Shown here piece by piece: positions 1 through 8,936 of a stretch of 20,443 nt of DNA (the stretch's first letter is position 1; each line of letters begins with the position of its first letter). The DNA comes from Paraglomus occultum (lineage: Eukaryota; Glomeromycota; Glomeromycetes; Paraglomerales; Paraglomeraceae), in contig CAJVPJ010000628.1 in the NCBI GenBank assembly GCA_910592205.1, positions 1 through 20,443 on the forward strand, in the 5' to 3' direction. The position numbers and the translations under genes were made by a program. The notes under the pieces were generated by a model. It had not been told where the DNA came from. It searched no databases and worked only from the letters and a program-made list of their open reading frames with translations.

Positions 1-1628
1 CTTCATGGGTCCGTGATTTTGATGATACTGTTTACTCATTCTTGGTAATATTTATCCAAGTAGGTTTTTTGAATCGAAGATTTCCACGCAATATGAGTCA
101 TGCGCGAACTCAACTTCCGTCGCCGATTACTAATAGCCCAACGACCAAAGATTTGATGCTCATATATGTTAAAGGTAACTAAAATTGTTGTCAATTTGGG
201 TGCAAAAAATTGTATTAAGTGTGAATTAAATATATAATGATGAATTCTTCGGGCAACTAAGAATAGTAAATAGCCGAACATCAGTTTCAGACAAATTAGA
301 TGAAGTTGTACGATATTTTGCTCTTGATGGTATTAGTCTTAATGACGAACCATTAAAATAATGGCAATAGTTTACCAGTTTCTGCACAATTGGCTAGCTA
401 GTACTAGGGAATATCTTTCGATTCGCATGAATGACTGTCTTAATTTTTCAAACACACAAATCAATTTTCGTCGTCAATTACTAATAACAGATAACACAAC
501 CAAGATAAAGAATGTAATTTTATGAAATTTACATACTTGTTAACAATAACTGTCGTCAATATGTATGCAAAAAAATTGATGTAGTATATTCAGTACGATT
601 TGAATTTGGATATACCAATTCTTCAAAGACGCGAAATAGATTTTGTCGTCGATTACTGATCACACAACAACCAAGAATAACAAATTAACGGACGGTAGCA
701 ATAGTCAACAAATGTGTAAGTTTTAAGATGCAACTTGTAAAGAAACGTTTTTACATGATGAGGGGCGAAAAGAAAGTACGTACGTCTAAGCTATCAATTT
801 TGTACGTTAGTATTGTTGACTAGACTAAGTTATTACACCCATCCTACGAGCTCCGCCGTCATTAGTCATATAGACCTTTTTTGCACAAATATAATATTAG
901 ATCTTTTTGCTCGGACCCATAATATGGTCGATTTCCTACCATCAATACGACAGAAACTGTCACCTGAACTGATTGCAGTGGCAACTACCTCTCTTGATCT
1001 TAACCGCGTCGGTATTTACATGACAATATACTGTATGTCAATAAGCATTCGATAATATAAACGGAAACCACAACAACCAGACTATACGGTATGTTTGAGT
1101 ATATTTGATTGCGTAATATTAGGAATATGATACAATATTGTAAGTGGCACCGGTGTAATTTGTTTAATGATTTAGCTTTACGCCATTCCGAACAGAGCAT
1201 CCAATACTAATGACATGACGATACAGAAAACATATCGACTCCTCAATATACATCATGCGATACTTTTCCGTATCTTTCCCTGGATTCATATCCAAAGCCT
1301 CTCAACACTCTCATTCGACTTTTGATCAGTTAAATATTAATGGTTATCCATATAATGTTTATATTTTCGGAAAAAACTATAAAAGTCAGTATTCCTACGC
1401 GGTTCAGAATAATGATTCTATTTATGGTTTGCTATTAATATTAACGTTAAAAGTTAAGCGATGAAACCGACATTGTATTGGTTTCACATGTGACTTTCAC
1501 TTATTTATTCGTGTCGATCAAGTTTTGTCAAATATGTCTAGTACAGCGCTACACATTACACACGATTACATCACCAACCTTTAAGTACATATAAACATGT
1601 CATCACACTTTTGCGATATGCTTGCAAG
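1..1628. other. Intergenic region, no secure gene
   Basis: No ATG-initiated frame here has a recognisable domain. The first 700 bases carry a degenerate repeat (separate entry). A frame at 813-1055 on the plus strand lacks an ATG at its 5' end and resembles nothing I know. The last 100 bases before 1629 must hold the promoter of the small gene that follows, but I see no clear TATA box. Confidence 0.5.
105..690 (+). repeat. Degenerate repeat, spacing about 175 nt
   Basis: Three similar blocks share the core GTCGYCRATTACTRAT followed by an A/C-rich stretch containing CAACCAAG or a variant. The cores begin at about 119, 470 and 645. The spacings are 351 and 175, that is close to 2 x 175 and 1 x 175, as if one intermediate copy had decayed. 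Copies 1 and 2 also share a downstream block reading TTGTCAAT or CGTCAATATG followed by GCAAAAAA. Identity is low, so this is an old satellite-like array or decayed element. Confidence 0.35.
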
Positions 1629-2021
1629 ATGCTCTCTCGTATTCGTCTTTCCGACAAGCTTGCACCAAGACTTTTATATCCGGTTCGTAGACTTACATCA
1701 ACTACCAAAGAAAAAGACAAATCAGGATACGAAAAGACTAAACCATACAACAGTACTGAGCAGACAAACACAACGACCACAAATGAAGTGGCTGATACAG
1801 ACACTGCATACAGTGGAAAGAACGTTGATCCACATGAAGAATTGAAGCAAGCAAAGAAAGAGAAAAAGAAGGTAAATTATTTTTTGTGTTTTGCGATGTA
1901 AATGTTACATATTTTTGACTTGCATTCTCGATTTATTGATTAGGACATACTGGATCGTAGTGCTGCCAACGAAAGCGTAAGTCAGACTACAGACCACAAA
2001 TCTCAACAGCCCGTGGGTTAA
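1629..2021 (+). CDS. Small mitochondrial-type conserved fungal protein (2 exons)
   Basis: Exon 1 is 1629-1871, the intron 1872-1943 (GTAAAT...TTAG, phase 0, TTGAC branch-like site), and exon 2 1944-2021. The product has 106 aa. Its N-terminus (MLSRIRLSDKLAPRLLYPVR, then RLTST) is Arg/Leu-rich without early acidic clusters, apart from one Asp, and reads as a mitochondrial targeting presequence. A low-complexity Thr/Asn/Lys stretch follows. Near the end are DPHEE (67-71), a Lys-rich helix (72-81), and DILDRSAANESVS (82-94). That order resembles a family of small uncharacterised fungal mitochondrial proteins ending in a 'sPaNpeVS'-like motif; this comparison is from memory. Two upstream ATGs (1597, 1618) lie in another frame. 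I chose 1629 because only that frame splices into a sensible second exon and gives a presequence. Function unknown. Confidence 0.72.
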
Positions 2022-2940
2022 ATGAGACAAGTGAAATTGCCGCAAGTTAATCAATAAAGCCGATTTGATTCCTAAATTGCTGCGTCACTATATATAATTT
2101 TTATGAGTTATTATTAAGCGTAGGCTAGATGTGTAAGGTCAAGAAGCCTCGTATAAGCTATTGTAATGTAACATGTATGCTACAAACATTTTATTGAAAT
2201 ATCGGATAGAAAAATTCTCGACATAACAGCAACAGCTTTTTCAAGTTACGTTCCATAGCATCTAACCTTCTTCCGAATGTAAACAATTAATAAAACAGGC
2301 AGTTGACTAAAATGGAGTTAGAGTTAGAACAAGTGAATACGACTCACATAAGTAAATGAATAATAACCATACTTACATCATTACTATTGATATCAAATTC
2401 TATAATAATGTCTCTTCAAACAAAATGTTAATTGCACATGGTAAATGTATTCAGCCTCATAGTAATCGCGTTATGCATGGATGTGACATGTTACAATAGA
2501 TCGCTTCAATAAGGAGGCGGCGTTCATTTCACAGACAGAGAAAAAACACAATCGTAATATTGCCTCTAAATACAACCGGCTATTGTCAATATTTTCCCAA
2601 AGAGAGGTTAAATCCCCAACATCATTTCGAAGTTAGCCCTTTTGGTAATTTTTGTAGGTGAAATATACCTCATAACTTGTTTGAAACTTCACAACGTCAA
2701 CCGTGTCTACATACCCTTTTTCAATTTATTCGAGTCACAAGCCCATTGTTACGATGCTAGTGATTGTGATAATTCCCACGCATGCATCCTTCAGATCGAC
2801 GCACGTGGGGTGTCACTTAAAAGTTCGACATGCTCAAGGAATTGCTCGACGCTTTAACATAGCCACGAACGATTGTGACAATAGCAATGGCAGTTACACG
2901 AATTATTTAGCAAGCAAATAACAATCTCTAACGGGCATTA
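2022..2940. other. Intergenic region with 3' UTR of the preceding gene
   Basis: AATAAA at 2053-2058 lies 32 bases after the stop codon of the upstream gene and is a likely poly(A) signal. TGAGACAAGT at 2023-2032 matches a 10-mer in the dispersed repeat at 5160-5232, possibly by chance. Two overlapping open frames at 2642-2921 have no recognisable features and start at non-ATG codons. Confidence 0.4.
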
Positions 2941-3308
2941 ATTTGCGGAATTGCAACGCGACCGCAAACTAGCATCAGTCGTCGCTAAGCTCGAAGATAC
3001 AGATCTTTATGATGTATTAATGGTCTGGGCAAAATCTGCAGAATCACTTGAGCACGAGAGAAGTAGTTATTACCTTAGCACAAATGTGAAGGAATGTGAC
3101 TCAAGCATTGGACGTTTGGTTGATGGATTATGTTGGGGGGGGACATCTGTGCACTATGGTTTGCCCGGTAAGTTAAAACTAGATGCGTAATTTGCGCGCG
3201 CGAATGTTCCACACCAGGAATTCAGACTCTATTGTTCTTGATCCGCGAACTGAGGTAGCTTACATCATTAGGCAATTGCAAGCAATTGATATCGGCATTG
3301 TCAAGTAG
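2941..3308 (+). other. Coding-like segment, possibly two exons of an unknown or broken gene
   Basis: The frame is open from 2941 to a strong donor (CCCG, then GTAAGT) at 3168. If 3168-3225 is a 58-nt intron ending TTCAG, the frame continues in phase through 3226-3305 and stops at 3306. The product would be helical and charged, with pieces such as KLEDTDLYDVLMVWAKS and DPRTEVAYIIRQLQAIDI. I do not recognise the family. There is no ATG at the 5' end, and stop codons lie just upstream, so either a 5' exon is missed or the gene is broken. A run of eight G (3135-3142) inside the segment is a typical slippage site. A long-helix (BAR-like) protein is only a guess. Confidence 0.3.
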
Positions 3309-4125
3309 CAAACGAGTCAGGAAGAACGCTGATGTATTAATACCTATCAATTTACTATATCTTTTTTTCGGCGACAGGCTGTCATTTGAGGTAAATCAAA
3401 GCTCTATACTATGTTGTTGTTTGTTATTTTTCGTCATTTTCTTTATCACTTTTTAACATTTATGCTTTTATAGCATATCGTTAATAGGATATTCTAATCT
3501 TGGGAGATCAGACTGCAACGGTTTTCATGTGGATGAACGACGGATCATGGCACAACCGAATCGCCGGTTGTTTGCGGTCTAATCAGGTGTGCTGATCGTA
3601 TAAATATTGTGGCTGTTAAGGGAGGTCGAAACGTAGAGAAAGGAGGGCGGCGGTGGTTAAGGGATATGAGATGAGATGCATGTAATTCTTAGCCTATTGT
3701 CATGCTGCTCTATCAAAACCTGAGATCCATAGTAGAACATATTTTCAGACCATTATGAGCTGGAGGATAGAAAGAGAGGAGGATTGCGATGGGATAGGTT
3801 GGGGTAATAGGAGGATGGGTGAGGTACAAGTGATTTGTTACATTTATAAAGAATTTATTTTCGTTATCAAAGGCATCGTAATGAAATTTTATTGTGACTT
3901 ATTATTTGTAACTGGAAATAGGAAGGGGTTTTTAAGCTTCTCCTAATGGCAGACGAAATATAACTCGAAGAATGAAGCCCAATCAGGAGTGGGAAAGTGA
4001 GTTTCAGATTTTTGCGGGAGCAAGAGCAAAGGTTAAGCAGAATACAACATGTATCGTTCAACGCCTAGGCGCTAATCCATATTCTGCTTAAGGTCCTATC
4101 CTTGTTAACTTGGACATTTTTCTTC
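3309..4125. other. Intergenic region, no gene seen
   Basis: Contains an imperfect nested hairpin (3506-3584, separate entry). G-rich and A-rich purine stretches occur at about 3625-3680 and 3755-3835. Short frames on both strands here show no domain and no splice logic. Confidence 0.4.
3506..3584. repeat. Nested inverted repeat (foldback)
   Basis: Outer arms are 3506-3518 (GATCAGACTGCAA) and 3572-3584 (TTGCGGTCTAATC): 11 Watson-Crick pairs of 13, plus one G-T pair. An inner perfect 7-bp stem is ACAACCG at 3552-3558 with CGGTTGT at 3565-3571, loop of six. It could be a relic of a small transposable element or a structured transcript end. No target-site duplication was found. Confidence 0.4.
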
Positions 4126-4836
4126 TCATCGGGCCTCTCTTATTTCATGTCCATTGTCAATACTATTCCTGATCGCAATCTTCGCTTCCAAATGAGATCT
4201 TTTCTTAGTTGGTTTGTCATCGTCTTCTAAGTGCAATTGCACTAAATTAACTGAACTTATTTGTTGAAATGACTCAGGAGGAAGAGCAACAAGATGAACC
4301 TGAATATAGTCGAGAGAACGAGAAATAAAGTGTTAACTATTGACCCTGGTGGAAAAACAGGAATTAATCAGATACGATAATAAGAACCGTGGACTAGGTC
4401 GAACATGTTTCCGTTCTATCGACTGCTCTCGATAAACTGGGCTTTGCATCTTGATATTGTTCAGAAGGGCGATCGACGATTCTGTTCAAGACGGGTCGAT
4501 TATCGTATAGTCGAACGAAGACACCTCGATATCTGTTTCGAACTAGCGATTTGGTGATGAATGAGGTGGACATGCGGAACCACGTTCTTGTAGTGTAAAA
4601 CGAGACTTGGATTCTATCATTGGTAAGAGTGTTTGTTGCTTTTGGTATTATCTTCTACCGCAGAACAATAAGTAAGATTGCTCCTACTCGTTTTGGTTTG
4701 GCCCTCCACAAGAATTCTTCGGGCTTACCCCAGTCTGGGAGACAGCAAAAAACGCCGTGATGTACTTGCGTCGATACCGGCACATCGAGGAAGGACGTTT
4801 AGAGATAATGGACTGCTGAGGATTAATCGTCTTTGA
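4126..4836. other. Decayed region with an exon-like frame on the minus strand
   Basis: On the minus strand a frame is open from 4332 down to a stop at 4126-4128. It follows a pyrimidine-rich acceptor (CTATATTCAG, exon start 4299) and encodes a charged tail with LHLEDDDKPTKKRSHLEAK. I could not find a convincing upstream exon. The rest has many TCGA-containing words and only short frames. It lies next to an integrase relic on the other strand, so it is probably part of the same decayed repeat-rich block. Confidence 0.3.
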
Positions 4837-5130
4837 AGTCTTCGGGGCGAATCGCATACACAGTACTTCTTCGAGCTCTCCTTAGGTGTTCTTAACGCTT
4901 GTAACATCGCCAGTAGATTCGAATATTCTGTACCTCTGACGTCAAAAAACCAGCTCGGAATTGCGAAGGCATCTAGGAAAATCTATGATATTCCTCTTAA
5001 CTGGTCCGCGTTATTACAGTGTGATGGCAGAGAGTTTTATTGTAGATCAACACAATCGGTCGATCAATGGTATTTATAAATTCCTGTCGTAATCTTCGAA
5101 AGCTCGATATTCGGATGCTGTGAACAGGAA
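4837..5130 (+). pseudogene. Retroelement integrase core relic
   Basis: The frame 4837-5076 is open for 80 codons but has no start; it stops at 5077 and continues in frame for a short way after. Blocks in order: VLNACNIASR (from 4888), SVPLTSKNQLGIAKA, RKIYDIPLNWSALLQCDG, then REF. These match my memory of integrase catalytic cores in retroelements common in Mucoromycota genomes ('vLNviDvaSRyk', 'PLtsK', 'LQcDgGrEF'). The first catalytic Asp position reads Asn (NACNIASR), one Gly is missing before REF, and the third acidic residue lies beyond the stop codon. It is therefore a dead, isolated fragment. No reverse transcriptase or LTRs were seen. The assignment rests on short motifs only. Confidence 0.5.
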
Positions 5131-5159
5131 ACGTAATCATGGCTATGTTGTACCTCAAT

Positions 5160-5232
5160 TGGGAACCTGTCTCAGTACTGGACTGAATGACTGGGTTCTG
5201 AACTGAGACAAGTCCTGAACTCAGACACAACA
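5160..5232 (+). repeat. Palindromic dispersed repeat, copy A
   Basis: Begins TGGGAACCTGTCTCAGTACT and ends CTGAACTCAGACACAACAG. It shares about 75% identity over 49 nt (from GACTGAATG to the end) with copy B at 6150-6238. Its CTGGGTTCTGAACTGAGACAAG block recurs inverted in copy D at 12520-12586. It ends two bases before a TATA box at 5235. Confidence 0.55.
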
Positions 5233-5234
5233 GC

Positions 5235-5241
5235 TATAAAA
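5235..5241 (+). promoter_or_regulatory. TATA box of candidate gene at 5323
   Basis: TATAAAA, 82 bases before the next ATG (5323). No ATG lies between them, so this ATG would be the first one in a transcript started about 30 bases downstream of the box. Confidence 0.45.
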
Positions 5242-5322
5242 GTGCCATCCCAAAATTAGTCTCCGGCTTTGGTCGATTCTCGGATTTAGGAGCGGAGCTT
5301 CCTCGCTTTGTTTGTAGATTAT

Positions 5323-5673
5323 ATGGACGATGTTGCGGAATTAGAATATCGAATCTTTGCACTTCTTTTGTATGAAACAATCAGAGACCGTGTAAGCAGC
5401 TTTGCTTCGCAAATGACAATAATTTATAATATCAAATACTTTTTGGTAGAATATTTTATCAGTTATCTAAAACACCATTCGAGTTCTGTTAAGTAGAATG
5501 AGCAAACCTCCAAACTCGTACAGAGTTTATGGTCCCAATTCGACACCCAATGGCCCTTCAGCAGACTAAATCAGAAAATCGAGAATGATTGTCAGTACTT
5601 CTGCTTAGAGACAAGATGTATCGGAATTCTACCGACTTTCCTCTTCGTTTCCTGTCAAGCTTCCTTCTTTTAA
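5323..5673 (+). CDS. Candidate small protein of unknown function (2 exons)
   Basis: Exon 1 is 5323-5391 (23 codons, starts MDDVAELEYRIF). A GTAAGC donor follows at 5392. A phase-0 acceptor TAAGTAG ends at 5496, and exon 2 runs 5497-5673 to a TAA. The joined product has 81 aa: an acidic/hydrophobic helix, a segment with QSLWSQFDTQWPFSRLNQKI, and a Cys-rich hydrophobic end. Unspliced, the first exon would read 58 codons from this ATG. Support comes from the TATA box, the absence of intervening ATGs, and the coding-like composition of both exons. I recognise no family, and the C-terminal part could instead be intron or UTR if a further donor is used. Confidence 0.35.
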
Positions 5674-6831
5674 TGCTGTCTCATCCTTTGGAGTAATAAA
5701 GTGATGACATAGACAATCGTCTTATTCTCTGCATCCTCTATCAATTGTGATGATACACCTCATAACAAACAAATTGTCAATATACATTATAAAACGTTTG
5801 AAGATCGTATATACGTATAGTGAAATAGGAATAATGGCAAAAGTATATTAGAGGAATAAAATGCTACAGAAACTATAAATTAACAATTATAACTACGCTA
5901 ACATAAACAATTTATAATAATAATAAATCATGGCATTCATTTCGCCGACAAAATTTCCCCATTATTTCGAAGTATAAAATTTATCACGTGATTTACCAAT
6001 TCAAATGTACGCGCGCGTGTATTTAAGGTGTGTTTTGTTTGACTGTATGCATGCAGGATTGTGCATATCATTATTATTCTACAAAGTAACGTAACATCGC
6101 ATAATTCTCCTACAATAAATACTGCAAGAGTACAATATACTGCTGTTGTACGTACTTGTCTCAGTTCTAAACTGAGACGACCGAGTCTGGATTGAATGTC
6201 TGGGCTCGGAATGGGACGGACCCTGAACTCTGTCAATGGTAATGATAGAGTTTGAAAAAAATTCTACGTTTATTAAGTCAGATAAAACGGGTTAAATGTC
6301 TGGCTTTATTTCCACGTGCGCTTGAAAGTCTTTAATGCTATATCAATCTTTATTATCATTGACAAAAACTAATCATATGGGCAATCGTAGATTTATTACT
6401 TAAAGCTCAAATACAATAATATTAACTTTAATTTGATATGAGTATTTGATAGGTTTATACATGTTATATTATACTACTGTATGTCAATTTGCTTACTTGT
6501 AGTGATCGAATTGGCTGAGTATTTCATATTTGAATCGATTTATCTCTGATAATCGATAACGTTTAACTGATTTTACGTTCGTTCTTCTTCTTGGTGCTTC
6601 ATTACCATCTTCCGGTTGCGTTTTTGTCTTCTACGCATTCATCTTGTCTTGAAGCAATATTGAACTGGTTCAAATAATGAAATCGGATTGACTAGATACA
6701 GCTTATTACATAATTATAAATAATCAATGATAGTCACACGTGTGCGTACACGTGTATGCAAATGTATGTATACATAACATGGCATAGACTATATGCATCT
6801 AACAGCTCCCTTACTCTGTCAAAGATTCTAG
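5674..6831. other. Intergenic region downstream of the Myb-like gene
   Basis: Holds repeat copy B (6150-6238) and a doubled ACACGTGT (6736-6743 and 6748-6755), that is, two E-box cores 12 bp apart. On the minus strand about 6627-6496 is open and Lys/Arg-rich (ends before a GTAAGC). It may be decayed coding sequence, but it does not join in frame to the Myb-like gene, which has its own stop at 6832. Confidence 0.4.
6150..6238 (+). repeat. Palindromic dispersed repeat, copy B
   Basis: Contains a perfect 9-bp stem: GTCTCAGTT (6158-6166), loop CTA, AACTGAGAC (6170-6178). It is followed by a 49-nt block (GATTGAATGTCTGGGCTCGG...CCCTGAACTCTGTCAATG) matching copy A at about 75%. Confidence 0.55.
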
Positions 6832-8138
6832 TCAGTTGAGTAGTCTCTGTAATGACATTTGAGTGCGAATATTAGCTGCTAGACGTTTCTTTCTTTTTAA
6901 TTCGTTATACCAATAATTTTTGACTGTTAGGCCAGTACGCCCGCGAAGCCTTTTTGCAATTCGAGCCCATTCCGGCCCGTATATTCCATGCAGACGACAT
7001 ATAGCTAGTTTTTCTAGTTTACTAAGAGGCTCTTTTACGACTATATTTAGAATACAAGGGAAGTAGAATAAGAAAAGATCGTAAAGAGATTAGAAAAGTA
7101 GCGAGAGATATAAAAAAGTTAATTAAAACCGATCAATCGGATAGGTTTTCTAGCAGGCGATATATATACAAAATACTTAACTGTTTGGTCTCAAATGATA
7201 ATTATACCTGTTCAAGTTATTTTGTATCGATAATTAATATTAATCTTACAGGTCACACAAGCATGAAGATCATCATTTTAAGTTTCTATTCTCACCTCTC
7301 TTCACACTGTTTGCCGCATCGTAAAGTTCCTAATTGTGAGGCTATTTTAGACCAGCGTGGACCAAGCAAGCTGTATAATTCTCGTAAGCGGTGATCCTCC
7401 TAAATTAAACGTATAAAATTGACTGGGAATTAGAAATCAAATTTAATTAAACTCGCTGTCAGCAATTACCAACAGATCAAGGCCAGCAAGGTAATCTCAT
7501 TCTAAGTACAACAATAAGTCAACAATAAAAACGATTCGACTCTCTCCCTCCTTTCCTGCCCGCTGGTCTTAACATTTTACTTAACGAAAAAAAAGCTCTA
7601 CCTGTTGAGTCCAAGGACTTCGCGGACGCATTGTAAATCGTTCAATAGCCGCCTTAGCGTTATCCCCCGTCTCGTAAAAAAATTCATAAGCCTCCAACGC
7701 ATTAACTGTCCCCTTCAGACCCCCTCCCAAGCCTCCTCCTTTTTGGTTAAACTCGGCATTATACTCTGATTCTCTGCTACATCTCATCCACCTATTTGTC
7801 ATTTCAATCATACGGTTATCAGCACTATCATCGAAGTAAGGGTTATAAATGTTTCTTCCTTGTGACTTGTATTGATATTTCTGATTTAACCCAGTTTGTT
7901 GTAATTCGTCATATGGTGGAGATGGTGGATAATCTGGTGAGATCTGGTTATAATGCGGATGGTTATATTCGGGAGAAATGTTTTTGTAAAAGAAAGGATA
8001 TTGAGAAGGCGATGTTGGTGAAAGTGGATAATGAGAGTAAGGGCATTGCTCACATGAATATGAATCTGTTGGACAGTAAATACAATTCGAAGAATAAGGA
8101 GTAAAATGTTGCGAAGATGATGTATTTAATGATGTCAT
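6832..8138 (-). CDS. Myb-like DNA-binding protein, two repeats (4 exons)
   Basis: Exons are 8138-7602, 7399-7296, 7207-7182 (only 26 nt) and 7040-6832. The introns are 202, 88 and 141 nt with GTAGAG/TTTAG, GTGAGA/ACAG and GTTAAG/ATAG ends. The joined product has 291 aa. Residues 1-125 are a Ser/Pro/Tyr-rich tail. GGGLGGGLKG follows, and then two Myb repeats: W176, W195 and Y215, then L228, W247 and W266, with the spacing of a helix-turn-helix Myb fold. Key blocks are PWTQQEDHRL, GPRWSKIASQLG, KQCEER, YGPEWARIAKRLRGRT and KNYWYN. Two of six tryptophans are replaced (Y215, L228), as happens in divergent Mybs. Probably a nuclear transcription factor with an N-terminal regulatory region; targets unknown. 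I chose the ATG at 8138 because a run of A codons (Lys) lies just before it and reads as 5' UTR. Confidence 0.85.
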
Positions 8139-8705
8139 TTTTTTTTTCTTTTTTGTAATTTGTACTAATGTTATGTATACAAGACAGTTTTTACAGAACA
8201 CCGGGTCTGATTAGTCCAAAAAAAAAACGTTAAAAAAGAGAGAGAAAAAGCAAGTTTAGCATTCAAAGTTTGTGTGAGTGGATGTGTTTTTCTTTACACA
8301 ACCGCCGCGGATAACGCAAAAGTTGGTCAATTAAACTAAAAATTTTTTATTTGGCAGGTAAAGTCGTGAATGACAGGTAAAGATGTCGGATGGCGAGGAG
8401 AAAGGAAAGGGAAGTCGGAGAAAGAAAGGGTAATAGTAAGTTAGGGAAAGAAATGTAATTACGGAGACCGCATTAGGTGCTTGGATTGATTTTTTTTTTT
8501 CAAATGCATGCTACCGTTGACGCTTTTATATTCTAATTAAGTAGCACACATGTACAATATGCCAAGCCAAACATTATGCTTAGAGTTGCGTTTTTTGCGC
8601 ACGTGTGATTGATTAATTTTCGCAAAGAAACATCCCACATAAAGCAAAGTCTGATATAAACGGAAATAAGCATAGTATGAAGCGTTCCCTCCATAAAGCT
8701 CCTGC
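8139..8705. other. Upstream region of the Myb-like gene
   Basis: Directly before the start codon lie homopolymer runs (T/A at 8138-8155 and 8218-8228). Purine-rich AG stretches occur at about 8390-8440, and a T10 run at 8491-8500. Probably the 5' UTR and promoter of the Myb-like gene. A minus-strand frame at 8537-8725 has no ATG start and no known features. Confidence 0.4.
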
Positions 8706-8936
8706 TCAGATTTGATAACCGCCACCCAAATTTTGAATATCTTCTCTATGTTCCATATTCCTGTGATACAAGATATGCTGTGGGAGAGAGGGGGCTTATT
8801 ATGGTGGGTGTGGTGTAATGTTAATATATTGTTATAATAATTATTGATTATAAACTTGGGGAAAGAATTGAGAGTGACGGGCGTCCATAATTATCGATAA
8901 ATTGCCTAATTCATCGTTCATTGATGCGGTCCGCAT
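8706..8936 (-). other. Weak candidate for a 50-aa spliced protein
   Basis: Exon 1 at 8936-8856 begins MRTASMNDELGNLS. The intron 8855-8778 (78 nt) has a GTTTAT donor, a TTAAC branch-like site, and a strong acceptor (CCCCTCTCTCCCACAG). Exon 2 at 8777-8706 continues in phase and ends GGGYQI then TGA. The intron signals are good at the 3' side and unusual at the donor. No family is recognised. It could also be 5' UTR exons of the Myb-like gene. Confidence 0.25.

Noticed and set aside
4732-4857. Minus-strand open exon beginning MRFAPKTSKTINPQQ with a GTAAGC donor
   Set aside because: It lies largely upstream of, and slightly overlaps, the integrase relic on the other strand. No matching downstream exon was found, so a chance frame is more likely.
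5308-5496. YMDD-like residues in a 62-codon frame suggesting reverse transcriptase
   Set aside because: No other RT motif lies around it. The frame begins at TTG, and the same codons are better explained as the start (ATG 5323, reading MDD) of a small spliced gene.
5937-6236. 99-codon minus-strand frame
   Set aside because: It starts at a non-ATG codon and runs through repeat copy B; no domain. Judged a chance frame.
7796-8104. 102-codon plus-strand frame
   Set aside because: Antisense shadow of exon 1 of the Myb-like gene, whose protein continues in phase through three further exons.
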